64,000 nt of DNA from Dictyobacter aurantiacus. Its GTDB lineage: Bacteria; Chloroflexota; Ktedonobacteria; Ktedonobacterales; Ktedonobacteraceae. The DNA is taken from contig NZ_BIFQ01000001.1 in the NCBI RefSeq assembly GCF_003967515.1, positions 62,001 through 126,000 of the forward strand, given 5' to 3'. A model generated the notes under the pieces. The model saw nothing but the letters and a program-made list of their open reading frames with translations, had not been told where the DNA came from and made no database searches. A program made the translations under genes and the position numbers. Positions 1 to 8,770 of this stretch are shown here, in pieces. Positions within the stretch are counted from its first letter, which is position 1. Every line of letters starts with the position of its first letter.

Positions 1-327
1 CGCACCTTGAGGATAGAAGTCTGAGAGCAAAGGGAACGTTGTATGCATGGATTGAGACCAGGCATTTAGCGCATGCGTGCTGTCCATACTGATACTCACG
101 ACTTCGGTGTCAAAATCATGAAAACGCTCTAGCTCAGCTTCGTATGAAGGCAATTGCGCGGAACACACGCTGCTAAACGCGAATGGAACAAAGGCCAGGA
201 CGACGTTTTTCTTGCCACGAAAATCATTGAGATGCCATTGCTCCCCCTTGGCAGTCTTCAGTGTAAAGTCAGGCGCAACGTCCCCTACTTTCAGAGTTTT
301 CGTTTCGGTGCGGTTTTTACTGTCCAT
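1..327 (-). CDS. Peroxiredoxin (AhpC/TSA, BCP/AhpE-like), N-terminal 109 residues, truncated by window edge
   Basis: Reading leftward from an ATG at 327, the first 109 residues form a thioredoxin-fold peroxiredoxin start: a GDxAPDFTL strand-turn (about residues 15-23), then the peroxidatic loop [12 protein letters not shown] with the catalytic cysteine at residue 55. The family reduces peroxides in the cytoplasm, the cysteine being oxidised to sulfenic acid. The loop sequence, with Ser in place of the usual Thr three residues before Cys, is closest to AhpE/BCP-type proteins. The reading frame is still open at base 1, so the C-terminus and any resolving cysteine lie outside the window. It is divergent from the membrane glycosyltransferase at 492, and the 164 bp between them must hold both promoters. 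Family assignment is strong; the subclass is less sure. Confidence 0.9.
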   Translation of the reverse strand, partial: MDSKNRTETKTLKVGDVAPDFTLKTAKGEQWHLNDFRGKKNVVLAFVPFAFSSVCSAQLPSYEAELERFHDFDTEVVSISMDSTHALNAWSQSMHTTFPLLSDFYPQGA

Positions 328-491
328 GAGAAAATCCTTCCACTAAAATATTCCTGTTTCATTCAGGAGCAACCATACGTCTTGTAGTTATGGTTACGAT
401 GAAAGATAATGTTTCTTGAACACGCTGCTCGCGATTGTAGCATTGACACCCAATACTGTCAAATCTGCGTAAAGAGAGGACTTACAAACTT

Positions 492-1937
492 TTGTTACCT
501 GAAAAAGCTATACCTGACATAGAAGATAAAACCAGACTTTCCTATGTAAAAGCACAGCAGAAATTATCTCAATATGGCACCCTGGCAAGCGCTATTCCGG
601 TTGCTATTGTTACTTTGCTGATGTTTATTGGTGCTGCGGCCCAGGGTTTTTGGCCGTTGACCGATCCTGCTCGCTACCAGTGCTACGCCCTTACGTTCTG
701 GCTTGGGAGCAATGCTACCCGCCTGCTTCCATCAGTACAATGTTCTTTTTTGAGCCTGGCAGGCTCCCACCCGGCATTTCATATGCTTCCACTCGAATAT
801 CCTCCACTTACGCTACTTCCATTCTCCCTCCCTCTCCTTGCACCTCTGGCTTACTACCAGGTGGCGTTTGCCTTTCTTATGTCGCTCGTTATGGTCTTTA
901 TTTACTGGCTGATGCTGCGCTACGGACCTCCAGGAGGAGCAGTCGCTTTTCTGATTTTTCTCGTGATTGGTGCCTGTGCACTGGCCCCTATGCGCTACGA
1001 CCTGTTGCCGGCCACCTGTACATTGCTTAGTCTGATTATGGCCCACCAGAAACATTGGCGTATGGCTTATGTTATGCTGGCAATCGCGGTACTACTGAAG
1101 ATTTATCCAATTCTACTCTTTCCCGCTTTCTTTATCGCGGAGCAACAAAGCACTGAACGCATCTATGTGCCTGCGGATAGTCCCTTGCGAAAGCTACCAT
1201 CCCATCTCTATCGCACATTGTTGGGATGTGTGCGCTGGCGCTGGTCCAACTGCCTGTTCTTCATTGTGCCTTTGCTGGCTGTTACCGGTTTTTTTGCGCT
1301 GCTGGATTTCAAAAATGCCGTTGTCAGCCAGTTCTCCTATTTTTTGCACCGCCCCATCCAGGTTGAGTCGCTGGGAGGAAGCCTGCTCTGGCTGGCTCAT
1401 CTGGGGGGTCTGAGCTGGCGCATTGTCTATGACTTCGGCTCGATCAATATGTATACATCACTCAACGGCCTTGCTGCGCCAGTATTGACCATTCTGTTTG
1501 TGCTCGTGGTAGCCTATATTTTCTGGCTGCAATGGCGGTCGCGCCTCACACTGGCTCAGGCAGTCATTGCTCTGACACTGGCGTTTATTACGACGGGTAA
1601 AGTATTTAGTCCCCAGTATCTGATCTGGCTTATCCCTCTGCTGGCCTATACAGGCGCCTTTAATAAAGCCTGGACCATCCTCTGGGGATCGGTGTCCGTT
1701 CTGACGACGTTCATCTATATAGCTTTTTATTCGCAAATTCTGAACTCGACGCATATTCATATGCCTGTCGGATTTTTTGAGGTCGCATTCGTCCGCAATA
1801 TATTGCTCGCATTGCTCACCCTGGCCTATCTTTTTAACTGGTTTCGTACACGTGAGCAGCAAACAATCACACCGCAATGCCTTGAATTAACACCACCCTC
1901 TTTCTCAACTCCATTCACACCACAGGCACCGGAATAA
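492..1937 (+). CDS. Polytopic membrane glycosyltransferase, GT87/DUF2029-like
   Basis: A 481-residue integral membrane protein with roughly ten hydrophobic segments, the first at about residues 32-50. A periplasmic-side loop after the first helix carries an EYPPLTLLPF stretch, the E-Y-P-P signature typical of GT87/DUF2029 polyprenol-phosphate-mannose-dependent mannosyltransferases. Such GT-C enzymes use a lipid-linked sugar donor outside the membrane to extend cell-envelope glycans. The start is TTG at 492, chosen because AGAGAGGA lies about 11 bases upstream and no ATG fits. The C-terminal tail (about 30 residues) is soluble and proline/threonine rich. The gene stands alone and ends at a strong bidirectional hairpin. 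The sugar and acceptor cannot be told from sequence. Confidence 0.75.
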   Translation: MLPEKAIPDIEDKTRLSYVKAQQKLSQYGTLASAIPVAIVTLLMFIGAAAQGFWPLTDPARYQCYALTFWLGSNATRLLPSVQCSFLSLAGSHPAFHMLPLEYPPLTLLPFSLPLLAPLAYYQVAFAFLMSLVMVFIYWLMLRYGPPGGAVAFLIFLVIGACALAPMRYDLLPATCTLLSLIMAHQKHWRMAYVMLAIAVLLKIYPILLFPAFFIAEQQSTERIYVPADSPLRKLPSHLYRTLLGCVRWRWSNCLFFIVPLLAVTGFFALLDFKNAVVSQFSYFLHRPIQVESLGGSLLWLAHLGGLSWRIVYDFGSINMYTSLNGLAAPVLTILFVLVVAYIFWLQWRSRLTLAQAVIALTLAFITTGKVFSPQYLIWLIPLLAYTGAFNKAWTILWGSVSVLTTFIYIAFYSQILNSTHIHMPVGFFEVAFVRNILLALLTLAYLFNWFRTREQQTITPQCLELTPPSFSTPFTPQAPE

Positions 1938-1990
1938 CCTCATACACATCCACATATGTTTGCTTCCTACGCAGCAAACATAGTACCCCC

Positions 1991-2042
1991 AGAAGAACGG
2001 ACCGGCGTACTCAGAAAGGAGGGTATGCCGGTCCGTTCTTCT
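1991..2042. terminator. Bidirectional terminator between convergent genes
   Basis: A perfect 16-bp inverted repeat (AGAAGAACGGACCGGC and its complement) with a 20-nt loop sits between the convergent ends of the GT87-like gene and the dienelactone hydrolase gene. The AGAAGAA/TTCTTCT outer ends give partly U-rich transcripts in both directions. Confidence 0.8.
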
Positions 2043-2067
2043 GTGACGTTTCAACCTGTCCTACAGG

Positions 2068-2838
2068 TTATGCTTGCCTGTTGGAGTGGGCAGTGATAAA
2101 ACGCAATACCCGATTCCAGGCGTCGGTCGATGCCTCCGCGAACTCGGTGGAACGACGGTCGAAGAAGCTGTGGGGAGCCCCTGGATAGGAGATAATTTCG
2201 TGCTCTATCCCCGTGTCGGCTAGCTTCTGGTCCAGCGCCTGCACCTGGTCATTGGGAATTCCCTGGTCGGAGCCGCCAAAGAGTCCAAGTACTGGATACT
2301 TAATTTCGCCCGCACGATCGAGCAGGGTCCCCTGGCCGTCCATGTTGCGGCTCATGCCTGCATAGAAACCAACCAGACCGGTAAATCCCAGATCCTGGGT
2401 GCCGCTCAACATTGATAAGGTACCACCCAGGCAAAATCCTACGGCAAACGTGGGTGCGTTCCCTCCCTGGCTACTGTGCAGATACTCCTGCGCCGCTTTG
2501 ACATCTGAGAAGAAGGTTTCAAGATGCAACTGCTGCACATGGGGCATGTACTCAAATGAGTCATCGCGTGCGGTGAGGCCAGCGGTACGCCCAAAATAGT
2601 CTATCGCGACTGCCTGAATGCCGGTTTCGGCAAAGCGCAGCGCTAGTTCTTTATAAAACTGATGCAACCCGCGTACATCTGGATAGATAATGACCTGAGC
2701 ACCCAGCGGTTTATCAGGATAGGCGCTATAGGCAGCAAAACGCGTACCATCGGCAGCGGTCAGTACAATATCTTCACCATGGGCACTACCGCCATCAACA
2801 GGGGGCAATGGTGGGCGAGCGTTGTCATCATAACACAT
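2068..2838 (-). CDS. Dienelactone hydrolase family alpha/beta hydrolase
   Basis: A 256-residue cytoplasmic alpha/beta hydrolase of the dienelactone hydrolase (carboxymethylenebutenolidase) family. The nucleophile elbow is GFCLGG with Cys136, the acid is Asp191 in FGGSDQGI, and the base is His223 in GAPHSFFD, giving the Cys-Asp-His triad typical of this family in place of Ser-Asp-His. Length matches the usual 230-260 residues. The ATG at 2838 is preceded by AAGGAGA at a normal distance. The family opens enol-lactones in aromatic degradation, but many members act on other esters and nothing nearby belongs to an aromatic pathway, so the substrate is open. Confidence 0.88.
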   Translation of the reverse strand: MCYDDNARPPLPPVDGGSAHGEDIVLTAADGTRFAAYSAYPDKPLGAQVIIYPDVRGLHQFYKELALRFAETGIQAVAIDYFGRTAGLTARDDSFEYMPHVQQLHLETFFSDVKAAQEYLHSSQGGNAPTFAVGFCLGGTLSMLSGTQDLGFTGLVGFYAGMSRNMDGQGTLLDRAGEIKYPVLGLFGGSDQGIPNDQVQALDQKLADTGIEHEIISYPGAPHSFFDRRSTEFAEASTDAWNRVLRFITAHSNRQA

Positions 2839-2954
2839 ATTCTACAATTCTCCTTTTCTTCTGCTTTACAAGTCGTTTCCATGCCACTACTTGCTACATG
2901 TATAGGATACAATTTCTAGCACGCATCGGGTTACATCCAGGTTGCATAACAAGG

Positions 2955-2986
2955 CATGTAAACGTTCCTCGACATGCAAACGTTCC
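2955..2986. promoter_or_regulatory. Direct repeat in the leuA/dlh divergent region, possible operator
   Basis: The 327-bp region between the dienelactone hydrolase start and leuA contains two copies of CATGYAAACGTTCC (2955-2968 and 2973-2986) with a period of 18 bp. The only difference is T/C at one position. Each copy includes the palindromic AACGTT. A small hairpin (TCGCT-cgtt-AGCGA, 3098-3111) lies nearer leuA. No T-box core sequence or leucine-rich leader peptide was found. Operator function is inferred from the spacing only. Confidence 0.4.
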
Positions 2987-3165
2987 CCCGTAGGTGCCAG
3001 GCTTGCCTCGGCTTTGCTAATGATCACACGGTCCTTCGACAGTCCCGGCAGCATATGGTATGATAGCACATACGCTAAAGCACTGATAACACAACTCTCG
3101 CTCGTTAGCGATAAATCTAATGACCCCTCTCTTTATTAATGTGTAGTCAGGAGATGCCAATACAA

Positions 3166-4869
3166 ATGAGTACTCAAACGCGTGTTAACATGCAAAAAGG
3201 GATTGTGTCAAAATATCGTCCTTTCGCACCTATCAACTTGCCCGATCGGCAGTGGCCTTCTAAGATGATTACAGCCGCGCCTATCTGGTGCAGCGTAGAT
3301 CTGCGCGATGGCAATCAGGCCCTCCCCATACCGATGAGCGTGGAGGAAAAGCTGGAGATGTTTGACCTCCTGGTGAAAATCGGGTTTAAGGAAATTGAGG
3401 TCGGATTTCCTTCTGCATCACAAACGGAATACGATTTTACGCGCCGCTTGATAGAAGAGAATCGTATTCCCCATGATGTAACTATCCAGGTACTGGTACA
3501 GGCGAAGGAGGAGCTTATCTATCGCACCTTTGAGTCTCTACGCGGTGCCAAAAGAGCGATTGTGCATATCTATAACTCTACATCGGAGCAGCAGCGGCGC
3601 ATCGTTTTTGGCCTGGATAAGCCCGCTATCGTGGGGATAGCTGTGCGTGGTGTCCAGTTGATAAAAGAGCTTGCTTCTACACTCCCAGAAACAGATATTA
3701 CCCTGCAATATTCACCGGAGAGCTTCTCGCTCACTGAGATCGATTTCGCCCTTGAGATCTGTGAGGCGGTCGTGGATGTGTGGCAGCCAACGCCGGAGAA
3801 AAAAATTATTTTGAATCTCCCGACGACGGTAGAGGTTTCAACCCCGAATATCTATGCTGATCAGATTGAATGGTTCTGCCGCCACTTGCGCAACCGTGAT
3901 ACGGCTATAGTCAGTCTGCACACCCATAATGATCGTGGAACCGGCGTAGCATCCAGTGAGCTTGGCCTTATGGCCGGAGCTGAACGGGTCGAGGGCACGC
4001 TCTTCGGAAATGGTGAGCGTACCGGTAATGTCGATATTGTGACACTGGCCCTGAATATGTATACCCAGGGTGTCGATCCAGGTCTCGATTTCAGCGATAT
4101 TCAGGCAATCCAACGGGTATACGAGAAATGCACTCGCTTGCCTGTACCTATGCGCCAACCATACGCGGGCGAACTAGTCTTTACCGCTTTTTCAGGTTCC
4201 CACCAGGATGCGATTAATAAGGGCATGAATGCGCAGGAGACGTCTTCCAGCGAGCTCTGGGATGTGCCTTACTTGCCTATCGATCCAAAGGATATCGGTC
4301 GTTCCTACGAAGCGATTATTCGCATTAATTCTCAATCTGGTAAGGGTGGTGTGGCCTATCTGATGGAAAGCGAGTTTGGCTTGCAGCTACCAAAGGCGAT
4401 GCATATCGAGTTTGGCAAGGTTATCAAGCAACTGGCCGATACTCGCGGTTCTGAGATTCTCTCCACCGAACTTTTTGCCGCATTTGAAAATGAGTACCTG
4501 GCACGCACAATCCCTTTCGCCCTCCAGGCATTTGAAAGCCGGACCATGGTACACGATGATGGATCAAAGGAGATAGAGTGCGTGGCCTGCGTCGAGGTCG
4601 ATGGCGTCACCAGAGAGATTAGAGCCAGGGGTAACGGTCCCATTGATGCGTTTGTGCGTGCGTTAAATGAACATGACCTGGCTTCCTTTAAACTCCTTAC
4701 CTATACCGAACATGCTGTTGGTCAGGGCGCTGAAACGCAGGCTGTTGCCTACATCCAACTTCAGACAGTATCGGGCACCTTCTTTGGCGCCGCCATGGAT
4801 TCCAATATCGAAATCGCCTCGATTAAAGCGGTCTTGAGTGGCCTCAACCGCTCCCAGGCCTATGCCTGA
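3166..4869 (+). CDS. leuA: 2-isopropylmalate synthase (LeuA type 2)
   Basis: This enzyme condenses acetyl-CoA with 2-oxoisovalerate in the first committed step of leucine synthesis. The catalytic TIM barrel shows WCSVDLRDGNQAL near the N-terminus, the metal-binding HTHND motif in SLHTHNDRGTG, and a FGNGERTGNVD segment. The last ~130 residues form the LeuA dimerisation/leucine-feedback domain. About 567 residues and the SKYRPFAPINLPDRQWPSK start are typical of the longer, fungal-like LeuA2 form. The frame is open from 3139 or earlier, but CAGGAG at 3148-3153 sits 12 bases before the ATG at 3166 and abuts the ATG at 3154, so 3166 is preferred. It is monocistronic here and no other leu genes are nearby. 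The leucine-specific NRPS module 42 kb away may share the precursor, but no direct link is shown. Confidence 0.95.
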   Translation: MSTQTRVNMQKGIVSKYRPFAPINLPDRQWPSKMITAAPIWCSVDLRDGNQALPIPMSVEEKLEMFDLLVKIGFKEIEVGFPSASQTEYDFTRRLIEENRIPHDVTIQVLVQAKEELIYRTFESLRGAKRAIVHIYNSTSEQQRRIVFGLDKPAIVGIAVRGVQLIKELASTLPETDITLQYSPESFSLTEIDFALEICEAVVDVWQPTPEKKIILNLPTTVEVSTPNIYADQIEWFCRHLRNRDTAIVSLHTHNDRGTGVASSELGLMAGAERVEGTLFGNGERTGNVDIVTLALNMYTQGVDPGLDFSDIQAIQRVYEKCTRLPVPMRQPYAGELVFTAFSGSHQDAINKGMNAQETSSSELWDVPYLPIDPKDIGRSYEAIIRINSQSGKGGVAYLMESEFGLQLPKAMHIEFGKVIKQLADTRGSEILSTELFAAFENEYLARTIPFALQAFESRTMVHDDGSKEIECVACVEVDGVTREIRARGNGPIDAFVRALNEHDLASFKLLTYTEHAVGQGAETQAVAYIQLQTVSGTFFGAAMDSNIEIASIKAVLSGLNRSQAYA

Positions 4870-4885
4870 TCAGACCCGCTCTTGC

Positions 4886-4937
4886 TTGTTCTCTCCGGAG
4901 ACATGCCACATACCTGTGACTGCCCCGGAGAGAACAA
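4886..4937 (+). terminator. Hairpin downstream of leuA
   Basis: A perfect 13-bp stem (TTGTTCTCTCCGG / CCGGAGAGAACAA) with a 26-nt loop starts 17 bases after the leuA stop and is followed by a pyrimidine-rich stretch (CTCTTTTCTTCC). The long loop makes it an unusual but plausible terminator. Confidence 0.65.
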
Positions 4938-5066
4938 CCGGCTCTTTTCTTCCACTTTTCCTTAAACCTCCTACCCCTAAAAGTACCACACATTTCTCTT
5001 TTTTGCTCGTAGCTTCTAGAATATAAGAAAGATGCTTGTAACATCTTTTGGAATGGATACTTTGAG

Positions 5067-5282
5067 ATGGACCTCGATAGCTACTATGAGAAAGAGAGAT
5101 CGAGAGTGCAGATAAGCATCGATAACTATGAAATTTCTTTTAATCCACAACATCCTGAACAGATTCGTATTTATGATACCGAAACCACAAATGTATTAGA
5201 CCTTTCCATAGACGAAGCATTTTCACTTCTTCAGGTTATGCTTAAACATCGTGATGAACTATATACCCAAAAGCATGGCTAG
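5067..5282 (+). CDS. Small hypothetical protein, 71 residues
   Basis: I do not recognise this protein. It is an acidic, soluble 71-residue sequence with no signal peptide or membrane segment. The first 45 residues look like a small beta sheet (VQISIDNYEISF, QIRIYDTETTNVLDL) and the remainder like one amphipathic helix (DEAFSLLQVMLKHRDELY). It sits between the leuA terminator and its own perfect 18-bp terminator hairpin, so it forms its own transcription unit, which supports it being real. The ribosome site is weak (GGA about 13 bases upstream). No neighbour indicates a role. Confidence 0.7.
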   Translation: MDLDSYYEKERSRVQISIDNYEISFNPQHPEQIRIYDTETTNVLDLSIDEAFSLLQVMLKHRDELYTQKHG

Positions 5283-5294
5283 TTCGATATTTTC

Positions 5295-5340
5295 AGCATA
5301 AAAAAGCATCCCGGTGCGAACAGGGATGCTTTTTTATGCT
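5295..5340. terminator. Bidirectional terminator, perfect 18-bp stem
   Basis: AGCATAAAAAAGCATCCC (5295-5312) and its exact complement (5323-5340) are separated by a 10-nt loop. Runs of six T on either strand make this a textbook bidirectional intrinsic terminator between the 71-residue gene and the convergent response-regulator gene. Confidence 0.92.
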
Positions 5341-5359
5341 CGTTGGATATGTGTACAAC

Positions 5360-5713
5360 TCATGAAATAAATTTAGCTACTACATCCAGTAATTCATCTA
5401 TATCAAATGGCTTGGCGATCACTGCGACATAGTTACAGTCTACCTGGCTAAATGCTTTATGTACCGCGGTCATAAAAATGAGCGGGATCGTGTGATAACG
5501 CGGGTTAGCAGACATCCTTCGGCATAGCTCTCTCCCATCTAACACAGGCATCATTACATCACACAATACGAGGTCCGGGCGCGTTTCATCTAAGCAAGCT
5601 AACCCTTCCTGTCCATTACTAGCGGTCATGACCTCATATCCTTCATCTGCAAGTACATCCTGCAACACTTCGATAATTGATATTTCATCATCGACGACTA
5701 GAATAGTGCTCAT
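5360..5713 (-). CDS. Single-domain response regulator (receiver only)
   Basis: A 117-residue stand-alone CheY-like receiver domain. The acidic pocket is DDE at residues 8-10, the phospho-acceptor is Asp52 in LVLCDVMMP, the switch Thr is residue 82 (FMTA), and the conserved Lys is residue 101 in AKPF. There is no output domain, so it must signal by protein contact or phosphotransfer. Its start overlaps the stop of the upstream KaiC-like gene by 4 bp, which implies translational coupling and a joint role. No histidine kinase is encoded in the window. Confidence 0.93.
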   Translation of the reverse strand: MSTILVVDDEISIIEVLQDVLADEGYEVMTASNGQEGLACLDETRPDLVLCDVMMPVLDGRELCRRMSANPRYHTIPLIFMTAVHKAFSQVDCNYVAVIAKPFDIDELLDVVAKFIS

Positions 5714-7254
5714 TGCGGCTCCTTCTGTGAGGTTAGGGGATCACCCATTGCAGATTCTTGACCAGTGCTCTCACCAGAATGTGCAATCCCTGACAAGATG
5801 GCTTCCGCACTGGTAAAAGTTGCATCAACATCTAAGCCGCTATCGCTTATACGAAATTCTCGTATAGAAGGATCGTATTTGCTTTGCCGCATTTTCATAA
5901 TGGAGATCAGTCGGTATAGCTGCGAATACAGTTCGACATGTCGCAAAAGGACAATATTTTCGACCAGGGCGGCCATTTTACTGATCGTTGCAGGCATTAT
6001 AATGGTTGGATTCAGTAGATCCGCTAACTCTATCGTCCAGATGGTTGTAACATCCAGATTCCGCAGCGTGGTAAATAGCGATGAGAGAAAAAGGTCCATG
6101 CGCTCCTGCGACGCGATCGCGTTCTGAAAACCGGATAATCCGTCAATAAATAGCCGCTTCACTTTTTTTTTGCGCACAGTTGCCATAATCTGCTCGCCCA
6201 GAACATCAATGATGTCTTCTGTTGGTGACTGCGTCAGAATCTCCAGGTACCGGCTCACCTCTTTGTCATCAATGTTCAATTGTAATTCAGCCAGGCGCCG
6301 CTTTAGTTGTACCGGGGATTCATAAAATCCAAAGTAAAGACTCTGCTCTTGCCGCCTGACGCCAGCCCCTAAGAAATGCAAGCCTAACAGCGTTTTCCCG
6401 GTGCCCGGTGCCCCTAATACCGCTGTCATTGACCCTGTTGGTACTCCCCCCTCTATCATTTCATCTAAACGAGCCACGTCAAAAGCCATCCTTCCTGCTG
6501 GGTGAATTGAGGTTAGTGAAGTTGGCAGAGGAATGGGATTGGTCTTCATGAGCGATTCTGCACGTGGATAAATTTCTATTCCGTGCCTATCAATAATATA
6601 TGAGTGGCGACCTTCAAGAAAACCACTTCCACGAAATTTGTGTATCTGTATCTCACGAAGCAAACGCCAGTCATGCAGTTGCGCGGTAAGATGAAAAAGA
6701 CCATCAACCATAGTGTGCTCTGGCTGGTCATAGACACCTCTGTCATACTGGGTTAATAACAGCGTCGTACAGCCGGAGGTTTCCGTGGTTACGCTCAAAG
6801 CATGCAGGAACTCTTTGCGCTCTCGTAGAGATGCTGTATTTTGCTCAATAGTCAATACCCCATCTATAACAAGCAATGTAGCCCTCTGCTTGCGGACTTC
6901 CTTGCGAATAAGCTTTGTTAGCGCATCCAACCCTTGTTGCTCCAGTGTGGCATAACCGCTGATATAGGTAAGCTTATCAGCTAGCGGATCCTCTGAAAAA
7001 AAATCGAAGGTCTGCATATGAGCCAGCATACGGCTATGCATTTCCGCTAGTAATGTTAAATATATAGCGCGCCCTCCAGTGGCGATATGATGAAAACACA
7101 TTTGATTGCCAAAAATCGTTTTACCAGCTCCCGGTGGTCCCATGAGCAGATATGTCTCTCCCTTGATCAACCCCCCATGTAAAAGCTGGTCAAATCCTTC
7201 AATCCCACTGGGTACACGCTCTATTGGTGCAGTCTGATTTGTAGTATCTGTCAT
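5710..7254 (-). CDS. Double-domain KaiC-like RecA-superfamily ATPase
   Basis: A 514-residue protein with two RecA/KaiC domains in tandem: Walker A GPPGAGKT at 39-46 and GAPGTGKT at 281-288, and Walker B-like strands TLLVIDG (about 126-132) and RLFIDGL in the second half. Length is close to cyanobacterial KaiC (about 519 residues), but the linker and tail differ and no kaiA or kaiB is adjacent. KaiC-like ATPases outside cyanobacteria commonly act in signalling together with receiver proteins. The coupling here to a single-domain response regulator (4-bp overlap) fits that. The C-terminal 30 residues are polar and Ser/Thr rich. The ATG at 7254 precedes a 290-bp divergent promoter region. Confidence 0.87.
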   Translation of the reverse strand: MTDTTNQTAPIERVPSGIEGFDQLLHGGLIKGETYLLMGPPGAGKTIFGNQMCFHHIATGGRAIYLTLLAEMHSRMLAHMQTFDFFSEDPLADKLTYISGYATLEQQGLDALTKLIRKEVRKQRATLLVIDGVLTIEQNTASLRERKEFLHALSVTTETSGCTTLLLTQYDRGVYDQPEHTMVDGLFHLTAQLHDWRLLREIQIHKFRGSGFLEGRHSYIIDRHGIEIYPRAESLMKTNPIPLPTSLTSIHPAGRMAFDVARLDEMIEGGVPTGSMTAVLGAPGTGKTLLGLHFLGAGVRRQEQSLYFGFYESPVQLKRRLAELQLNIDDKEVSRYLEILTQSPTEDIIDVLGEQIMATVRKKKVKRLFIDGLSGFQNAIASQERMDLFLSSLFTTLRNLDVTTIWTIELADLLNPTIIMPATISKMAALVENIVLLRHVELYSQLYRLISIMKMRQSKYDPSIREFRISDSGLDVDATFTSAEAILSGIAHSGESTGQESAMGDPLTSQKEPQ

Positions 7255-7544
7255 TTACACACTCTCCTCATTTAGTTACGACTAAAGTATCAGGAGTCGT
7301 TTCAGCTGGCTATTTGGTACTTATAACAGCGGTATATAGACATGGGGTAGCTCTTGAGCTCATTTGCCACGCCAGGATAAAATATTTCTCGCGGTAGTAT
7401 TGTATGTAAATACTCGATTGCCTTTCAAATAGGATATTAGATGACTACAATAGAGTGGGGATAATTTCTGGCATGTCTATTGTTATAGAAACAAGAACAA
7501 ATTTGTACGCTTATTTTTGGTTACTCTCCTAAAAGGAATTTACA

Positions 7545-8621
7545 ATGTCACTTCCTCTTTCTATTCTTGATCTTTCGCCGGTCGACTCGGGTTCAACCAG
7601 TGCGCAGGCGTTACATAATACGATTAAACTGGCCCGCCTGGCCGATCGATTAGGCTACACACGGTATTGGTTGGCCGAACACCATAATACGAGCATGACG
7701 GCTAGTCCAGCTCCAGAAATCATGATTGGGCACGTCGCCCAGGCCACCAACCACATTCGCGTGGGTTCGGGAGGTGTTATGCTACCCAATCATTCTCCCT
7801 TAAAGGTGGCTGAAAACTTCCAGATGCTGGAGGCATTGCACCCTGGACGCATTGATCTGGGCCTTGGCCGGGCTCCCGGAACCGATCCCAGAACGGCGCT
7901 GGCCTTACGCCGCTCTCGCGAAGCCTTGAGCGCCGACGACTTCCCACAACAGCTGGCTGAACTTCTAGCTTTTTCAGGTGCGGATGAAACCTTCCCGTCT
8001 GGTCATCCCTTTAAATCGGTGAGGGCCATTCCAACCGGTATCTCTCTTCCGCCTATCTGGCTATTGGGCTCAAGCGATTTTGGGGCACAGGCTGCAGCTG
8101 CAATGGGCGTTGGCTTTGCCTTTGCCCATCATATCAATCCTGATTTCGCGCTGCCAGCCATCCAGATGTACCGCGATCAGTTCACCCCGTCTAAAACCAT
8201 GCAGTCTTCCAGGGTCATTCTGACAACTGGTGTTATCTGCGCCGAAACCGATGAGCAGGCGCAGGAGTTAGCGGCGGCCATGGCTCTGGCCTGGTTGCGG
8301 CTGCGCACCGGTCACGCAGGTCCCCTGCCATCACCAGAAGAGGCCCGCAATTATCACTACACAACGGCGGAACAGGCGGTAGTCAGTGAAACGCGACGAC
8401 GACAGATCGTTGGTCGTCCCGAGGTGGTACGCGAGAAATTACTTGATCTGGTGCAGCGCACCGGTGCCGATGAGCTGATGATTTCTGCTATGGTCTATGG
8501 ACATGAAAATCGAAGTAAAGCCTTTGAATTGCTGGCCTCGGCATTTCAATTGCCTGCTTCGATAGAAGGTACGACAGCGCCCACATCCAGCGAAGCTGAA
8601 TATCAGGTGCCTTCCCTCTAA
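7545..8621 (+). CDS. LLM-class flavin-dependent oxidoreductase (luciferase-like)
   Basis: A 358-residue bacterial-luciferase-like TIM-barrel flavoprotein. The N-terminal PLSILDLSPV and YWLAEHHN segments, the GSGGVMLPNHSPLKVAENF motif and PGRIDLGLGRAPG are characteristic of the MsnO8-type subgroup. Members use FMNH2 or F420H2 to oxidise organic substrates, often as monooxygenases, in the cytoplasm. AAGGAA lies 8-9 bases before the ATG. The gene is alone, divergent from the KaiC-like gene and convergent with the cytidylate-kinase-like gene. The substrate cannot be inferred. Confidence 0.9.
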   Translation: MSLPLSILDLSPVDSGSTSAQALHNTIKLARLADRLGYTRYWLAEHHNTSMTASPAPEIMIGHVAQATNHIRVGSGGVMLPNHSPLKVAENFQMLEALHPGRIDLGLGRAPGTDPRTALALRRSREALSADDFPQQLAELLAFSGADETFPSGHPFKSVRAIPTGISLPPIWLLGSSDFGAQAAAAMGVGFAFAHHINPDFALPAIQMYRDQFTPSKTMQSSRVILTTGVICAETDEQAQELAAAMALAWLRLRTGHAGPLPSPEEARNYHYTTAEQAVVSETRRRQIVGRPEVVREKLLDLVQRTGADELMISAMVYGHENRSKAFELLASAFQLPASIEGTTAPTSSEAEYQVPSL

Positions 8622-8632
8622 GCCAGCATGTG

Positions 8633-8669
8633 TGATCGGTGAGGCATATACATCTGTCCTCGCCGATCA
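8633..8669. terminator. Hairpin between convergent genes
   Basis: TGATCGGTGAGG and CCTCGCCGATCA pair over 12 positions (one G-T wobble) with a 13-nt loop, just after the LLM oxidoreductase stop. There is no strong U tract, so termination is inferred from position and stem strength. Confidence 0.5.
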
Positions 8670-8770
8670 TGTTCAAAGATCCTTGTGCCATAGCAACTGG
8701 TGATGAGGCAGGAACAACTGACTGCTCACGTGTGTCTTGCACACGTTTGCGTAGGAGAAAGGTAGCAGGA

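Noticed and set aside
154..387. Rightward 77-codon open frame at the window start
   Set aside because: It lies antisense to the clear peroxiredoxin frame and shows no protein-like pattern.
2839..3165. T-box or leucine leader-peptide attenuator for leuA
   Set aside because: No AGGGTGGNACCGCG-like core and no leucine-rich short reading frame were found.
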